Shown here one piece after another: positions 1 through 9,379 of a stretch of 64,000 bases of DNA. Both the position numbers and the translations under genes were made by a program. Source of the stretch: Myrica gale (taxonomy: Eukaryota > Streptophyta > Magnoliopsida > Fagales > Myricaceae). Under the pieces are notes generated by a model, which saw only the letters and a list, made by a program, of their open reading frames with translations, ran no database searches and was not told the origin of the DNA. Numbering within the stretch: the stretch's first letter is position 1; every line of letters begins with the position of its first letter. The stretch lies in assembly GCA_963930655.1 (NCBI GenBank), contig OZ005610.1, forward strand, positions 21,273,001-21,337,000, given 5' to 3'.

Positions 1-680
1 AAATAATGTTTGCTGTTATAGTTGAACATATCAAGCAGCATACAAAAATAAACAAAGACTACCTATTGGTGTATCTACAGAACAAAAATAAACAATGTTT
101 GCTGTTTGGTTTCATGACTTGACACTATTTTACATCACATTAATCGGACTGATTTTTGACATAAAATATTGTCAATACTCAACTACAGACTAACAAACTT
201 CCAATTTGGCTATTCGTGATAAAATCACAAATACACACGCAATTGACAAAAGTTTTGTCAATCACCAAGACAAATTTTTTAAACACACTATATATAACCT
301 ACAACCTACACAAATCAATCATATTTCATAACCACAAAGTGCAGAAATTGATGACTAAATGAAACTCTAACTTGAGCTAGTTCTCCAAAAAAATTTCCAA
401 TTACTTCTAAGTCTGAGCAGATTTTCTTGTAAACAACTAGATTTTCAAATAAATTATCCCAGCTACAAACAAAATAGAGGATTTGTTGCGTACTTCTAAA
501 TAGGTGGTTCTCCAAACTTCCCCGACCGATCCGACTGAGAGACAGAGAGAGATATGCAAACTGCAATCAAGATAAACAAAGAAATTAGGCATCAATAGTT
601 AGGGCAATATATCATATGAGAGAGAGAGAGACTGACCGAGAGACAGAGAAAGATCTGGAGACTCGAAGAGAGCTCTCAGG
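1..680. other. Intergenic, no gene seen
   Basis: No supported gene. The first 330 bases are AT-rich and non-coding. Around 535-660 there are GA-rich runs (alternating gag/aga). Short open frames here have no recognisable protein similarity. Confidence 0.5.
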
Positions 681-970
681 AACTCGCAAACTCGAAGGGG
701 GTGCAGGGCCGCAGGCTTGCAGTGATTGGCGACTCAGGGGGGTGCGGCGACTGGCAGCTCACGGTTAGGTTAGGGTTTTTCAAAGGGGCGTGTGTTTTTT
801 GAGAAGGAAGGCCGAAATAAACTCGCGAACTCGAAGGGGGTGCAACCGTGCAGGGCCGCAGGCTTGCAGCGACTGGCGACTGAGGGGGCGTGCGGCGACT
901 GGCAGCTCACGGTTAGGTTAGGGATTTTCGAAGGGGCGTGTGTTTTTTGAGAGGGAAGGCCGAAAGGGGA
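681..970. repeat. Two-copy tandem duplication, about 140 bp unit
   Basis: Two adjacent GC-rich copies, about 681-820 and 821-970. Both run through the same landmarks: an actcg...ctcgaaggggg start, a gcagggccgcaggcttgcag stretch, a ggcagctcacggttaggtta stretch and a ggggcgtgtgttttttgag stretch. They differ by small indels and scattered substitutions, so this is an older local duplication. No coding role seen. Confidence 0.75.
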
Positions 971-1044
971 ACTGAAATCGCGAAGGGCCAAGGGGGAAAT
1001 CGTATGGGGGAGGGGCAGGGCTGAAACGCGCATTTTACTAAGGC

Positions 1045-1248
1045 CAAAACGCGCGTTTCATTATTTCGGACATTCGGGTCGGGTCGGATTGTAGCGGATT
1101 TCTCGACGGGTATCTGACTCCGACCCGAATGTCTGTTTTTAATATAACTACTATCCGAATCCGGATCTGGCCCCATCCGACCCTGTCGGGTCGAGCCGGG
1201 TTGAAACCGGGTCGGTCGGCGGAATCGGTCATTTCTTGCACAGCCCTA
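1045..1248. mobile_element. Probable hAT-type MITE end (partial)
   Basis: A GC-rich, non-coding block made of repeated cgggtcgg-type words ends in TGCACAGCCCTA at 1237-1248. That 12-mer is identical to the right end of the full hAT element at 37452-37463. The matching left terminus and an 8-bp target duplication could not be found, so the element is partial or its other end has diverged. Confidence 0.45.
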
Positions 1249-1639
1249 AAGAGGGAGGAAAGAAAAAAGGAAAAGGAGGAGAGAGTTGAAGCGCCCACCT
1301 CCCCAAAGGAGAGACGGGGTTCGGGGAAGCAAAGAGAGTGGGGTAGAGAGAAGCCGTTTTCGTTATTATAATATACACCTTAAATTATCAAACTAGAAAC
1401 AATATTACACCCCAAATTATTTATTACTTTGTACTTTAAAATTTGCGCCCATGGTAAGATTTCATTATTAAAATACATTAAAAAAATTAAGACACATGTT
1501 GCAATTTTAATGGTTAAATTGACATATTCCCAAAGTAGGTACGGATTATTTTACACAAAAAATTTACATGGTACGTACCCCATGGTAAGATTTCCAATGG
1601 ATTTATCTCCTTAACCTTTGCCTGTACCCCATGGTTTTT
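1249..1639. other. AT-rich spacer
   Basis: No gene seen. GA-rich DNA passes into AT-rich sequence. A short word around ccccatggtaagattt recurs near 1445, 1580 and 1628, close to where the LINE reverse-transcriptase fragment breaks off. Confidence 0.4.
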
Positions 1640-2606
1640 TGGTACTCACAAAAACCAAATGCACGTAACATAGCCATAAGAAAAGCCCAGTCAACTTTGT
1701 CATAGGCCTTCTCCATGTCCACTTTCACTGTCAACAGTCCTCCCCGCCCCGTCTTCCATTTTAAAATCTGCATCACTTCATAAACCATGATGAGATTATC
1801 CTGAATACGTCTATTGGGGACAAAATCATTTTGATTGTTCGAAATCAATCTATGCAAGACACTTTTGCCCCTAGCTGCCAGAATCTTATAAATAATCTTA
1901 TAACTGACATTGCAAAGGCTAATGGGGCGAAATTGAGTAATTTTGGAAGGGGACTTAGTTTTTGGAATAAGGGCTGTAAATGAATGATTTAACTGACAAA
2001 GCATATATCCATTGGTAAAAAATTGCTGAACCATACGAATTACCTCCCGTCCCACCAATGACCAATACCGTTGGTAAAAAAGCCCGGTAAAACCATACGG
2101 ACCAGGTGCTTTAGTGGCACCAATATTTTTAACAGCTGTTGTAATTTCCAAAACATCTGGAATTCTACACAATATGGAGTAGTCTTCCTCTGTAAGCACC
2201 GGTGGAATGAGTCCTTCCATATCCGAAGGGAAAGTCGCTTGTTGTCCTGAGAAAATCCCCGTAAAATACTGCTCAATATGAGAACCCAGCACATCACGGC
2301 CTTGTATCCACTCCCCCGTGTGAGTTTGAAGGGCATCAATACAGTATCTTCTTCGCCGAGTTATAGTAGAAATATGGAAAAATTTGGTGTTTAAATCCGC
2401 GGTAGTCAACAACGTAATTCTGGACTTCTGACGCCACAAGGTCTCCTCTTGTTTCTGTGCTTCTCAAAGCTTGGTAGATAAATCTTTTTCATGAGCCAAA
2501 GCCCACGGGTCTCCTCCTCCCAAGCTTATGTGGCGTTGAATTTCATCCAATTCCACCTGAAGTGATCGAATCTTGCGTTGAAGCTTGCCAAAAACATTTT
2601 CTGTAA
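1640..2606 (-). pseudogene. LINE ORF2 fragment, reverse transcriptase N-terminal half
   Basis: The minus strand reads as the linker and first half of a plant L1-type (non-LTR) reverse transcriptase. It includes the FxxLxxxDLNTKFFH-like segment after the endonuclease, the ITQFRPISLCNV-type block, the NQNDFVPNRRIQDNL block and the first catalytic motif VDMEKAYDKVDW. A stop at 2463-2465 interrupts the frame upstream. After the GFCEY-like block, near 1650, similarity stops, so the YADD motif and C-terminus are missing. The endonuclease is absent because the sequence is cut at 2606/2607 by Copia-1. The minus-strand LINE ORF1 at 12785-13592 has the order and orientation expected for the other half of the same element. 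Confidence 0.85.
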
Positions 2607-3061
2607 GTAAATAATCTTTTAAAGTTTTAAAGATTATGATGTAAGTTAAATAATATTATGGAATCTATACCAGATTTAAATTTAGAACTAATTGGATAAA
2701 GATTGCAATTTGATTTCTGATTTAAATTGGAATTCAAATTGTAACCAATTAGATAAAGATTGCTATTTGATTTTGAATTTGAATTTTCTTGATGGAAGGA
2801 AAAAATCAAAATCTACAACAGATTGAGGATCCCTGACCTAGCCTATAAATAAGAGGCCTGTGTATACCATCAAGCATACTCTGTAAGGCATAGGCATAGG
2901 TTGGAAGAGCCTCACTAAAATACTTCATATTCATAAAGTTACTCTGCAGAGATTCCGTTCAAGTTCGAGTGCTGAGCAAGATGGCTGGACTTAAAGATCC
3001 TGCTATATTTTATTCCGCTACGTTCACAATCAAATTGGTTGATTGTGATTTTACTATTACA
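2607..3061 (+). repeat. Copia-1 5' LTR, 5'-truncated
   Basis: Matches 8938-9379 of the 3' LTR. The first 38 bases of the LTR (8900-8937 in the other copy) are missing. It ends in ...attaca two bases before the primer-binding site. A TATA-like box TATAAAT is at 2844-2850, the likely retroelement promoter. Confidence 0.85.
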
Positions 3062-3063
3062 TG

Positions 3064-3076
3064 TGGTATCAGAGCC
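3064..3076 (+). promoter_or_regulatory. Copia-1 primer-binding site
   Basis: TGGTATCAGAGCC is complementary to the 3' end of initiator methionine tRNA, the usual minus-strand primer of plant Copia elements, and lies two bases after the LTR end. Confidence 0.9.
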
Positions 3077-3415
3077 ATCCTTCCATGCTTCTTGTTCAGT
3101 GAAGCGATCTACTGATTAAATTCAGATTGTCGCTTGAATCAAGAACTAAAGCTTCTCTGTATCATTATATTAAAAGAAAATTGATTTCTTCCGTATCTTT
3201 TGGCCGACGGTCAATTAAAAGTTTATAGACAATTACCTTTGTTTACATGCTATTACTGTTTGTTTAGAAGCTCGTAGAACTGCAAAGGATTTATGAAAAA
3301 ACCGTATGGGTTTTTTATTTTGAAACATCTTCATGAAAAACCAAGTTTTTTGATTCATTGGAATTGTAAAAATATCATGTGTTTTGGTTCTTTAAAGGAA
3401 AAGATGAAGAGTCAT

Positions 3416-3850
3416 CGGAGGAGGTGATCCTCCGTGAGGTAGCAAGTGGCCGGAGAGGAGGAAATCCTCCTCTCCCAGCCACGGGTTAGAAACTCGTGGC
3501 CTTCAAGTGCTGCCGGCGACGAGAGGCACACGGCCTTCTTGTCGCCGGTGCATGCGGCGTCGTCCCTTGGGACGCCTAGCCATGCGGCAACGTCCAAAGG
3601 GACGCTAGGTCGAGCTCAGGAGCTGCGACGGCAATTGCTGCCGCAGCGCTTGAGAAGAAAAACACAGACCTTCGGGTCTGTGTTTAAAAGAACCGGGTCA
3701 ATGACCCGGTAATCCAGGTAGGATTTCCTACCCGGACACGTCAATTGGGCTGGGATTGGCCCAGCCCAATTCACAGATTTAGGGGCTGACCATTGGGTCA
3801 GGCCACCCGCGTGGGGGCCGCGGTTTGGACCGCCGGTCCGGTCGGACCGG
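3416..3850 (+). repeat. Array of consecutive hairpins in the Copia-1 leader
   Basis: At least twelve perfect or near-perfect inverted repeats follow one another in 435 GC-rich bases. Clear ones (left arm / right arm): 3416-3421/3429-3434; 3452-3462/3465-3475 (11 bp, loop AA); 3478-3487/3491-3500; 3513-3520/3541-3548; 3561-3566/3569-3574; 3591-3595/3600-3604; 3629-3633/3639-3643; 3660-3670/3675-3685 (11 bp with a TTCG loop); 3692-3700/3702-3710; 3717-3723/3726-3732; 3743-3754/3760-3771 (12 bp); 3833-3840/3843-3850. The short open frame across it has codons shaped by the palindromes and no recognisable protein. In the genomic RNA this would be a string of stem-loops between primer site and gag. 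Confidence 0.85.
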
Positions 3851-3912
3851 ACCGGCAGATTTAAAAAAAGTCAATTTTTTTATTTTTTTTTTAAAAAATT
3901 ACATTTATATTT

Positions 3913-4156
3913 GCATTAATTTCTAGAATTATTTTGATAAGATGATATTCATATGTTTCATTGATTAAATTCTAGAAATATAAATTTACTTTTATGCTTG
4001 CATTAATTTCTAGAATTATTTAGATGTTCAATGTTTAATTGATTCAATTCTAGAAATATTAGTGTATTTTTATGCTTGCTTTAATTTCTAGAATTATTTT
4101 GATGTTCAATATTTAATTGATTCAATTCTAGAAATATTAAGTTTATTTTTATGCTT
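3913..4156 (+). repeat. Three tandem AT-rich units, each a foldback
   Basis: Units start at about 3913, 4000 and 4078 (about 78-87 bp each). Every unit holds ATTTCTAGAATT near its start and the inverse, AATTCTAGAAAT, further in, then an atgctt end, so each can fold on itself. They continue the hairpin theme of the leader at lower GC content. Confidence 0.8.
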
Positions 4157-4884
4157 GATTTATTATGTGAAAATATATAGATATGTTAATCATGCATAAA
4201 ATGTTTGATGCCTAGACCAAACATGATTAAATGAACCTACTAAGGTTGGTGGGAATATGGGGTATGATCGAAGAATACAGGTCAGGGACAGTTCTGGCTA
4301 AGGCAAGTCTTGGTATTTAAAGGTCTTCAGACCTACCTCACTTACCTGGGAGCTCCCCTGCTTGTATTTTAGAAAATACTATTGTCCCACCTTGAATATT
4401 GGTTCATTTTTATTCTTGGATTAATATAAGGCATCTATAAATTTGACGGATATTGATGAAGTCGTAATTATCATAATGATTTTCGGAGAGCCACAGCATC
4501 CCTATTTTATATTGATGATTACATCAAGATTAATATATGAACTTCATAAAGAGGAATTAATATCCGTGTGGTAACTAAATTATAAAATTGATTACTTTCC
4601 CCGCAGGGAAAATTTTTAATTTTGTGACTTAGTTAGATTAAAATAATAAATTTTGTATTAACAATAAAATTTCCTTAGGCCCACAGGTACGGAGAATTTT
4701 ATTCTTAATATTTAAAATTGTTAGATTTAATAATAAAGAGTAAATTTCATGCATATGCAACCTTTGCCCACAGGTAGGTCAAAATTTACTATTAAATTGA
4801 CATTGGTTGATTTAAATATGGTTAATTCATAGCAATTAAGTTGTTTTATGTTTCTTTGGTTATATTGCAGTTATTTATTCTTCC
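4157..4884 (+). other. Copia-1 leader, distal part
   Basis: Non-coding AT-rich sequence between the tandem units and gag. The word CCCACAGGTA (4680 and 4768 areas, and a related ccgcaggga near 4603) sits between AT-rich inverted arms such as aaaattt/aaatttt, so further weak stem-loops are likely. No gene seen. Confidence 0.5.
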
Positions 4885-7800
4885 CTAATTGATAGTTCGT
4901 TGCGTGTTCCAATGCTAAGTGGTGATAATTTTGCTGACTGAAAGCGAAGTTTGCTTTTCACTCTGGGGTGTATGGAATTAGATGAAGCGCTCCGTGTAGT
5001 GTAACCCACTATCACGGAATCAAGTACGCCACAGGAGATTTATGTTTATGAACGATGGTAGCGATCAAATCGCCTCAGTTTAATGTTCATTAAATCTCAC
5101 ATCATCAAGAGCATTAGGGGTTCTATCCCTGAATGCATTCAAGCTAAGGATTTTTTAAATTCCGTTGAAGAGCAATTTGTTACTTCTGAAAAGGCATTAG
5201 CCAGCACCCTGATAAGAAAGCTGTCAAGCAAATCAATAAAGAGTTCAACTAGTATGCGTGAGCACATAATGGAGATGAGAGATATTGCATCTCAATTAAA
5301 ATCTCTAAAAGTTGAAATTTCTGACTCATTCTTGGTTCATCTAATTTTGAACTCTCTACCAAATGAGTATGGTCCCTTTAAAATACACACATAAGGAAAA
5401 ATGGTCAATGAATGATTTACTGACTATGTGTGTTCAAGAGGAAGAGAGAATGAAACTCGAGAAACCTGAGAAACCTGAGTGTTCTAACTTTGTTTCTCGT
5501 GATAAGGGGAAAGCCAAGAAAGGCAAGGTTGCCCACAACTTTAAGAAGGAGAACATGGTGCCAATAAAGATTAATGGCACTAAGAATACTTGTTTCTTCT
5601 GTAAGAAGAAAGGGCACATGAAGAAGGATTGCCAAAAGTACCTCAAGTGGCTCGAGAAGAAATGTATATTCATCTCTCTTGTTTGTCATGAATCTTTAGT
5701 TGTTGAAGCTCCTTGCAATACTTTGTGGATTGATTCTGGTTCTTCAATCCACATTGTGAATACATTGCAGAGTTTTCTCACAACAAGGAAGCCGAAAAAA
5801 AGTGAACAACGAGTTTACTCTGAAAATAAATTATTCTCAAGTGTGGAAATGGTTGGGACTTACAGAATAATTTTGAAAACTGATTTTGTTTTAGATCTTG
5901 AAGATGTATTTTTCATTCCAAACTTTTCAAGGAATTTAATTTCAATTTCAAAACTTAATATATTGGGTTATGGTTTTTATTTTATAAATTCAGCTTTCAG
6001 TTTATTTCGAAATAATCAAGTTGTTGGTGGTGGAATAAAATTTATGGTCTTTACAAAATTGAATTATATTCCAACTTTGAGAACAATTGTTTGTCAATAC
6101 ATACTATTGGCATAAAGAGAAGGCTTATAAATGAGAATTCCGGTTTGTTATGGCATAGGAGATTGAGACATATCTCCATTGAGCGAATCAAAAGATTGGC
6201 TAATGACGGAGTCTTACAAACTCTTGATTTTACTGACCTTGGCACTTGTATAGACTGCATAAATGGAAAGCAGACTAACAAGTCCATTGAAGTTGCCAAA
6301 AGGAGTTCTAAGATTCTAGAGATCATACACACTGATCTCAGTGGACCTTTTCCTACTCCATGTTTCAATGGTCGGAGATATTTCATCTCATTCGTTGATG
6401 ACCATTCTCGTTTCATGTATCTCTACCTTATTGATGAAAAGTCTGAGGCGTTGAATGTCTTTAAGACTTATAAGGCAGAAGTAGAGAACCAAAAGGAAAC
6501 GAAAATCAAGATCGTAAGATCTGATAAAGGTGGAGAATATTATGGAAGGTACACAGAAAAAGGACAAATGAGTGGTCCATTTGCGAAATTCCTTGAAGAT
6601 GAAGGCATTGTTGCTCAATACACAATGTCTGGTACACCACAACAAAATGGTGTAGCAGAAAGAAGGAATCGGACGCTTATGGACATGATAAGGAGTATGC
6701 TTAGAAATTCTTGTCTCCCTCTGAATCTATGGAGTGAAGCCTTAAAAATTGTTGTGTATATTTTAAACAGGGTTCCATCCAAGGCTGTCCCAAAGACACC
6801 TTTTGAGTTATGGAATGGATGGAAACTTAGTTTAAATCACTTACACATATGGGGTTGTCCTGCTGAAATGAGGATTTACGATCCGAATATAAAGAAATTA
6901 GACCCAAAGACAACCAGCGGATTTTTTATCTTCTATTCAGTAAACTCCAAAGGATTTAGATTTTATTGTCCTATACATAATACTAAGATTGTTGAATCAG
7001 GAAATGCTAAGTTTTTAGAGGATATTGAACCTAGTGCAAATTCCCAAAAGGTTGAATTTAAAGAAGCACAAGAGTTGACTGAATCTTCTCCTTCTGGAGA
7101 AAGATTGTTTGTGTTTAGGAAAGATCAAATTGATTATCCTGAACCACAACCAGTTCAAGAAGAGCCAACTCATACAGAACAGGTTCAGACTGAGTCTACC
7201 CAACCTCTACAAGATGTTGAGGATGTAGAATTAAGACGATCATCTAGAATAAGGAAATCAACAATCCCTAGTGATTATGTTGTATACCTTCAAGAGTCTG
7301 ACTTTGATGTTGGACCTAAAAGGGATCCAAATACGTTTTCACAGGCTATGAATGGAGATAACTCCATGTTGTGGTTTGATGCCATGAAGGAAGAGATGTA
7401 ATCTATGGCAAAAAATCAAGTCTGAGATCTTGTTGACTTACCAAAGGGAGCTGTAGCCATTGGCTGCAAATGGGTTTACAAAACCAAAAGGGAAGCTTCC
7501 GGTAAAGTAGAACGATATAAAGCCGGACTTGTAGCCAAGGGTTTCACTCAAAAGGAAGGCATAGATTATCATGAAACCTTCTCTCCAGTATCAAAGAAGG
7601 ATTCGTTTAGGATAATCATGGTATTAGTAGCTCACTTTGACTTAGAGCTACAACAGATGGACGTGAAAAACAACCTTTCTAAATGGGGATCTTGAAGAGG
7701 AGGTGTATATGAGACAACTTGAGGGGTTTGATGATAACAGTCAGAAGGCATATAAATTAAAGAAATCTATATAAGGACTAAAACAAGCATCTCGTTAGTG

Positions 7801-8511
7801 GTATATTAAATTTCACAAGTTATTACTTCATTTGGGTTTTTTAGAATCTTGTGGATCAATGTATATACCTTAAGGTCAATGGGAGTAGAGTAATCTTTAT
7901 AGTCCTTTATGTGGACGAAATTTTACTTGCAACAAATGATTTGGGTTTGCTATATGAAACTAAACAGTTTATGTCTAAACACTTTGAAATGAAGGATTTG
8001 GGTGAAGCCTCTTATGCCATTGGCATAGAGATTCATAAAGACAAAACAGAAAATATTACAACTGTCTCAGAAGGCCTACATTGAAAAAGTTTTAGAAAGA
8101 TATAATATGAGCAAATGTGCTCCTAGTGTAGCACCTATAAGTAAAGGGGATAAATTTTGTTTGGATCAATGTCCCAATAGTGAATTGGAACAAGAACAAT
8201 TGAAAGATTTACCATATGCATCTGCAATCGGCAGTTTGATGTATGCTTAGGTCTGTAATAGACCTGATATTGCATTAGCAATTGGTATACTGGGAAGATA
8301 CGTGCTATGAAGCTACTACACAGGCATTATGTGACAATTCTGCAGTAGTATTCTTTTCAAAGAATCATAAAATTGGAAGCAGAAGTAAGCACATAGATAT
8401 CAAGTATCTTAGTGTGAGAGAAAACATCAAAAGACATGTTGTGTCTATAGAGCATATAAGTACAAAGTTGATGCTTGTTGATCCCATGACAAAAGGTTTA
8501 CCGGTAAAATA
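4885..8511 (+). pseudogene. Copia-1 gag-pol polyprotein, broken
   Basis: Gag (UBN2-type) starts near 4885 and has a TGA in place of a conserved Trp near 4940. A CCHC zinc knuckle (CFFCKKKGHMKKDC) is at 5591-5632 and the aspartic-protease DSG motif near 5730. The integrase has its HHCC region near 6150-6260 and catalytic D, D, E in [16 protein letters not shown] and NGVAERRNR (about 6330-6665). The RT from 7400 is riddled with stops and frameshifts. Its catalytic box reads YVDE (7908-7919) instead of YVDD. RNase H is internally deleted: the RT tail joins directly to the CYEATTQAL region near 8300. No functional polyprotein can be made. Confidence 0.9.
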
Positions 8512-8899
8512 GTTTAAAGGTCATGTGGATCATATGAGGCTTGCTAATTCGTTTTGTACTTAGTTTCTCTCAATTTTTTGATTTACAGACATGAAGTTAT
8601 TGAAATAAGGATTTATTGTGCAAATTCTTTATTATTTATTGTTATCTATAGAGATAAATGAAAGGACCTGGATGACTTATAGGAAGTTCATTCATAAAGT
8701 TTTGATTCTCATAAAGTACTCATATAATTAATATTGTGCTGGTAATACATGGAAGGGACGACCGATTATGTTACGGTTTTACCGCCATGATTCGTGTGTA
8801 GCATTCATTATGTGGGTGGGAGGATTCCATAAATAGTTGGCCAAACTAAAGAACTCAAGACATCATTAAGACATATGTCGTCAAGGTCAAGTGGGAGAA
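8512..8899 (+). other. Copia-1 3' untranslated region and polypurine tract
   Basis: Non-coding sequence after RNase H, ending in the purine tract AAGTGGGAGAA at 8889-8899 directly before the LTR start TGTTAG, where plus-strand synthesis would begin. Confidence 0.8.
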
Positions 8900-9379
8900 T
8901 GTTAGAATATTTCCTTAAGGTGACCTAATTGACATATGTAAATAATCTTTTAAAGTTTTAAAGATTATGATGTAAGTTAAATAATATTATGGAATCTGTA
9001 GCAGATTTAAATTTAGAACTAATTGGATAAATATTGCAATTTGATTTCTGATTTAAATTGGAATTCAAATTGTAACCAATTAGATAAAGATTGCTATTTG
9101 ATTTTGAATTTGAATTTTCTTGATGGAAGTAACAAATCAAAATCTACAACAGATTGAGGGTCCCTGACCTAGCCTATAAATAAGAGGTCTGTGTATACCA
9201 TCAAGCATACTCTGTAAGGCATAGGCATAGGTTGGAAGAGCCTCACTAAAATACTTCATATTCATAAAGTAACTCTGCAGAGATTCCGTTCAAGTTCGAG
9301 TGTTGAGCAAGATGGCTGGAGGTAAAGATCCTGCTATATTTTATTCCGCTGCGTTCACAATCAAATTGGTTGATTGTGA
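8900..9379 (+). repeat. Copia-1 3' LTR, 3'-truncated
   Basis: Begins TGTTAGAATATTTCC. It carries the TATA-like box at 9175-9181 and matches the 5' LTR until ...gattgtga at 9379, where Copia-2 integrase sequence takes over. The final bases of the LTR are missing. Confidence 0.85.

Larger units (their letters stand above)
2607..9379 (+). mobile_element. Copia-1: decayed Ty1/Copia LTR retrotransposon
   Basis: In order: a 5'-truncated LTR (2607-3061), a primer-binding site, a 1.8-kb leader, gag-protease-integrase-RT-RNase H remnants (4885-8511), a polypurine tract (8889-8899), and a 3' LTR (8900-9379) lacking its last bases. The two LTRs share about 440 bp with roughly a dozen differences, so insertion is not very old. 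Both outer ends are damaged: the left end abuts a LINE and the right end abuts Copia-2, so no target duplication can be read. The pol domain order (integrase before RT) is Copia-type. Confidence 0.9.

Noticed and set aside
1038..1298. Overlapping short frames on both strands
   Set aside because: Arg/Pro-rich translations of gggtcgg repeats in a MITE-like block.
3446..3712. 88-residue frame in the Copia-1 leader
   Set aside because: It runs across the palindrome array, has no family similarity, and its codons are dictated by the hairpins.
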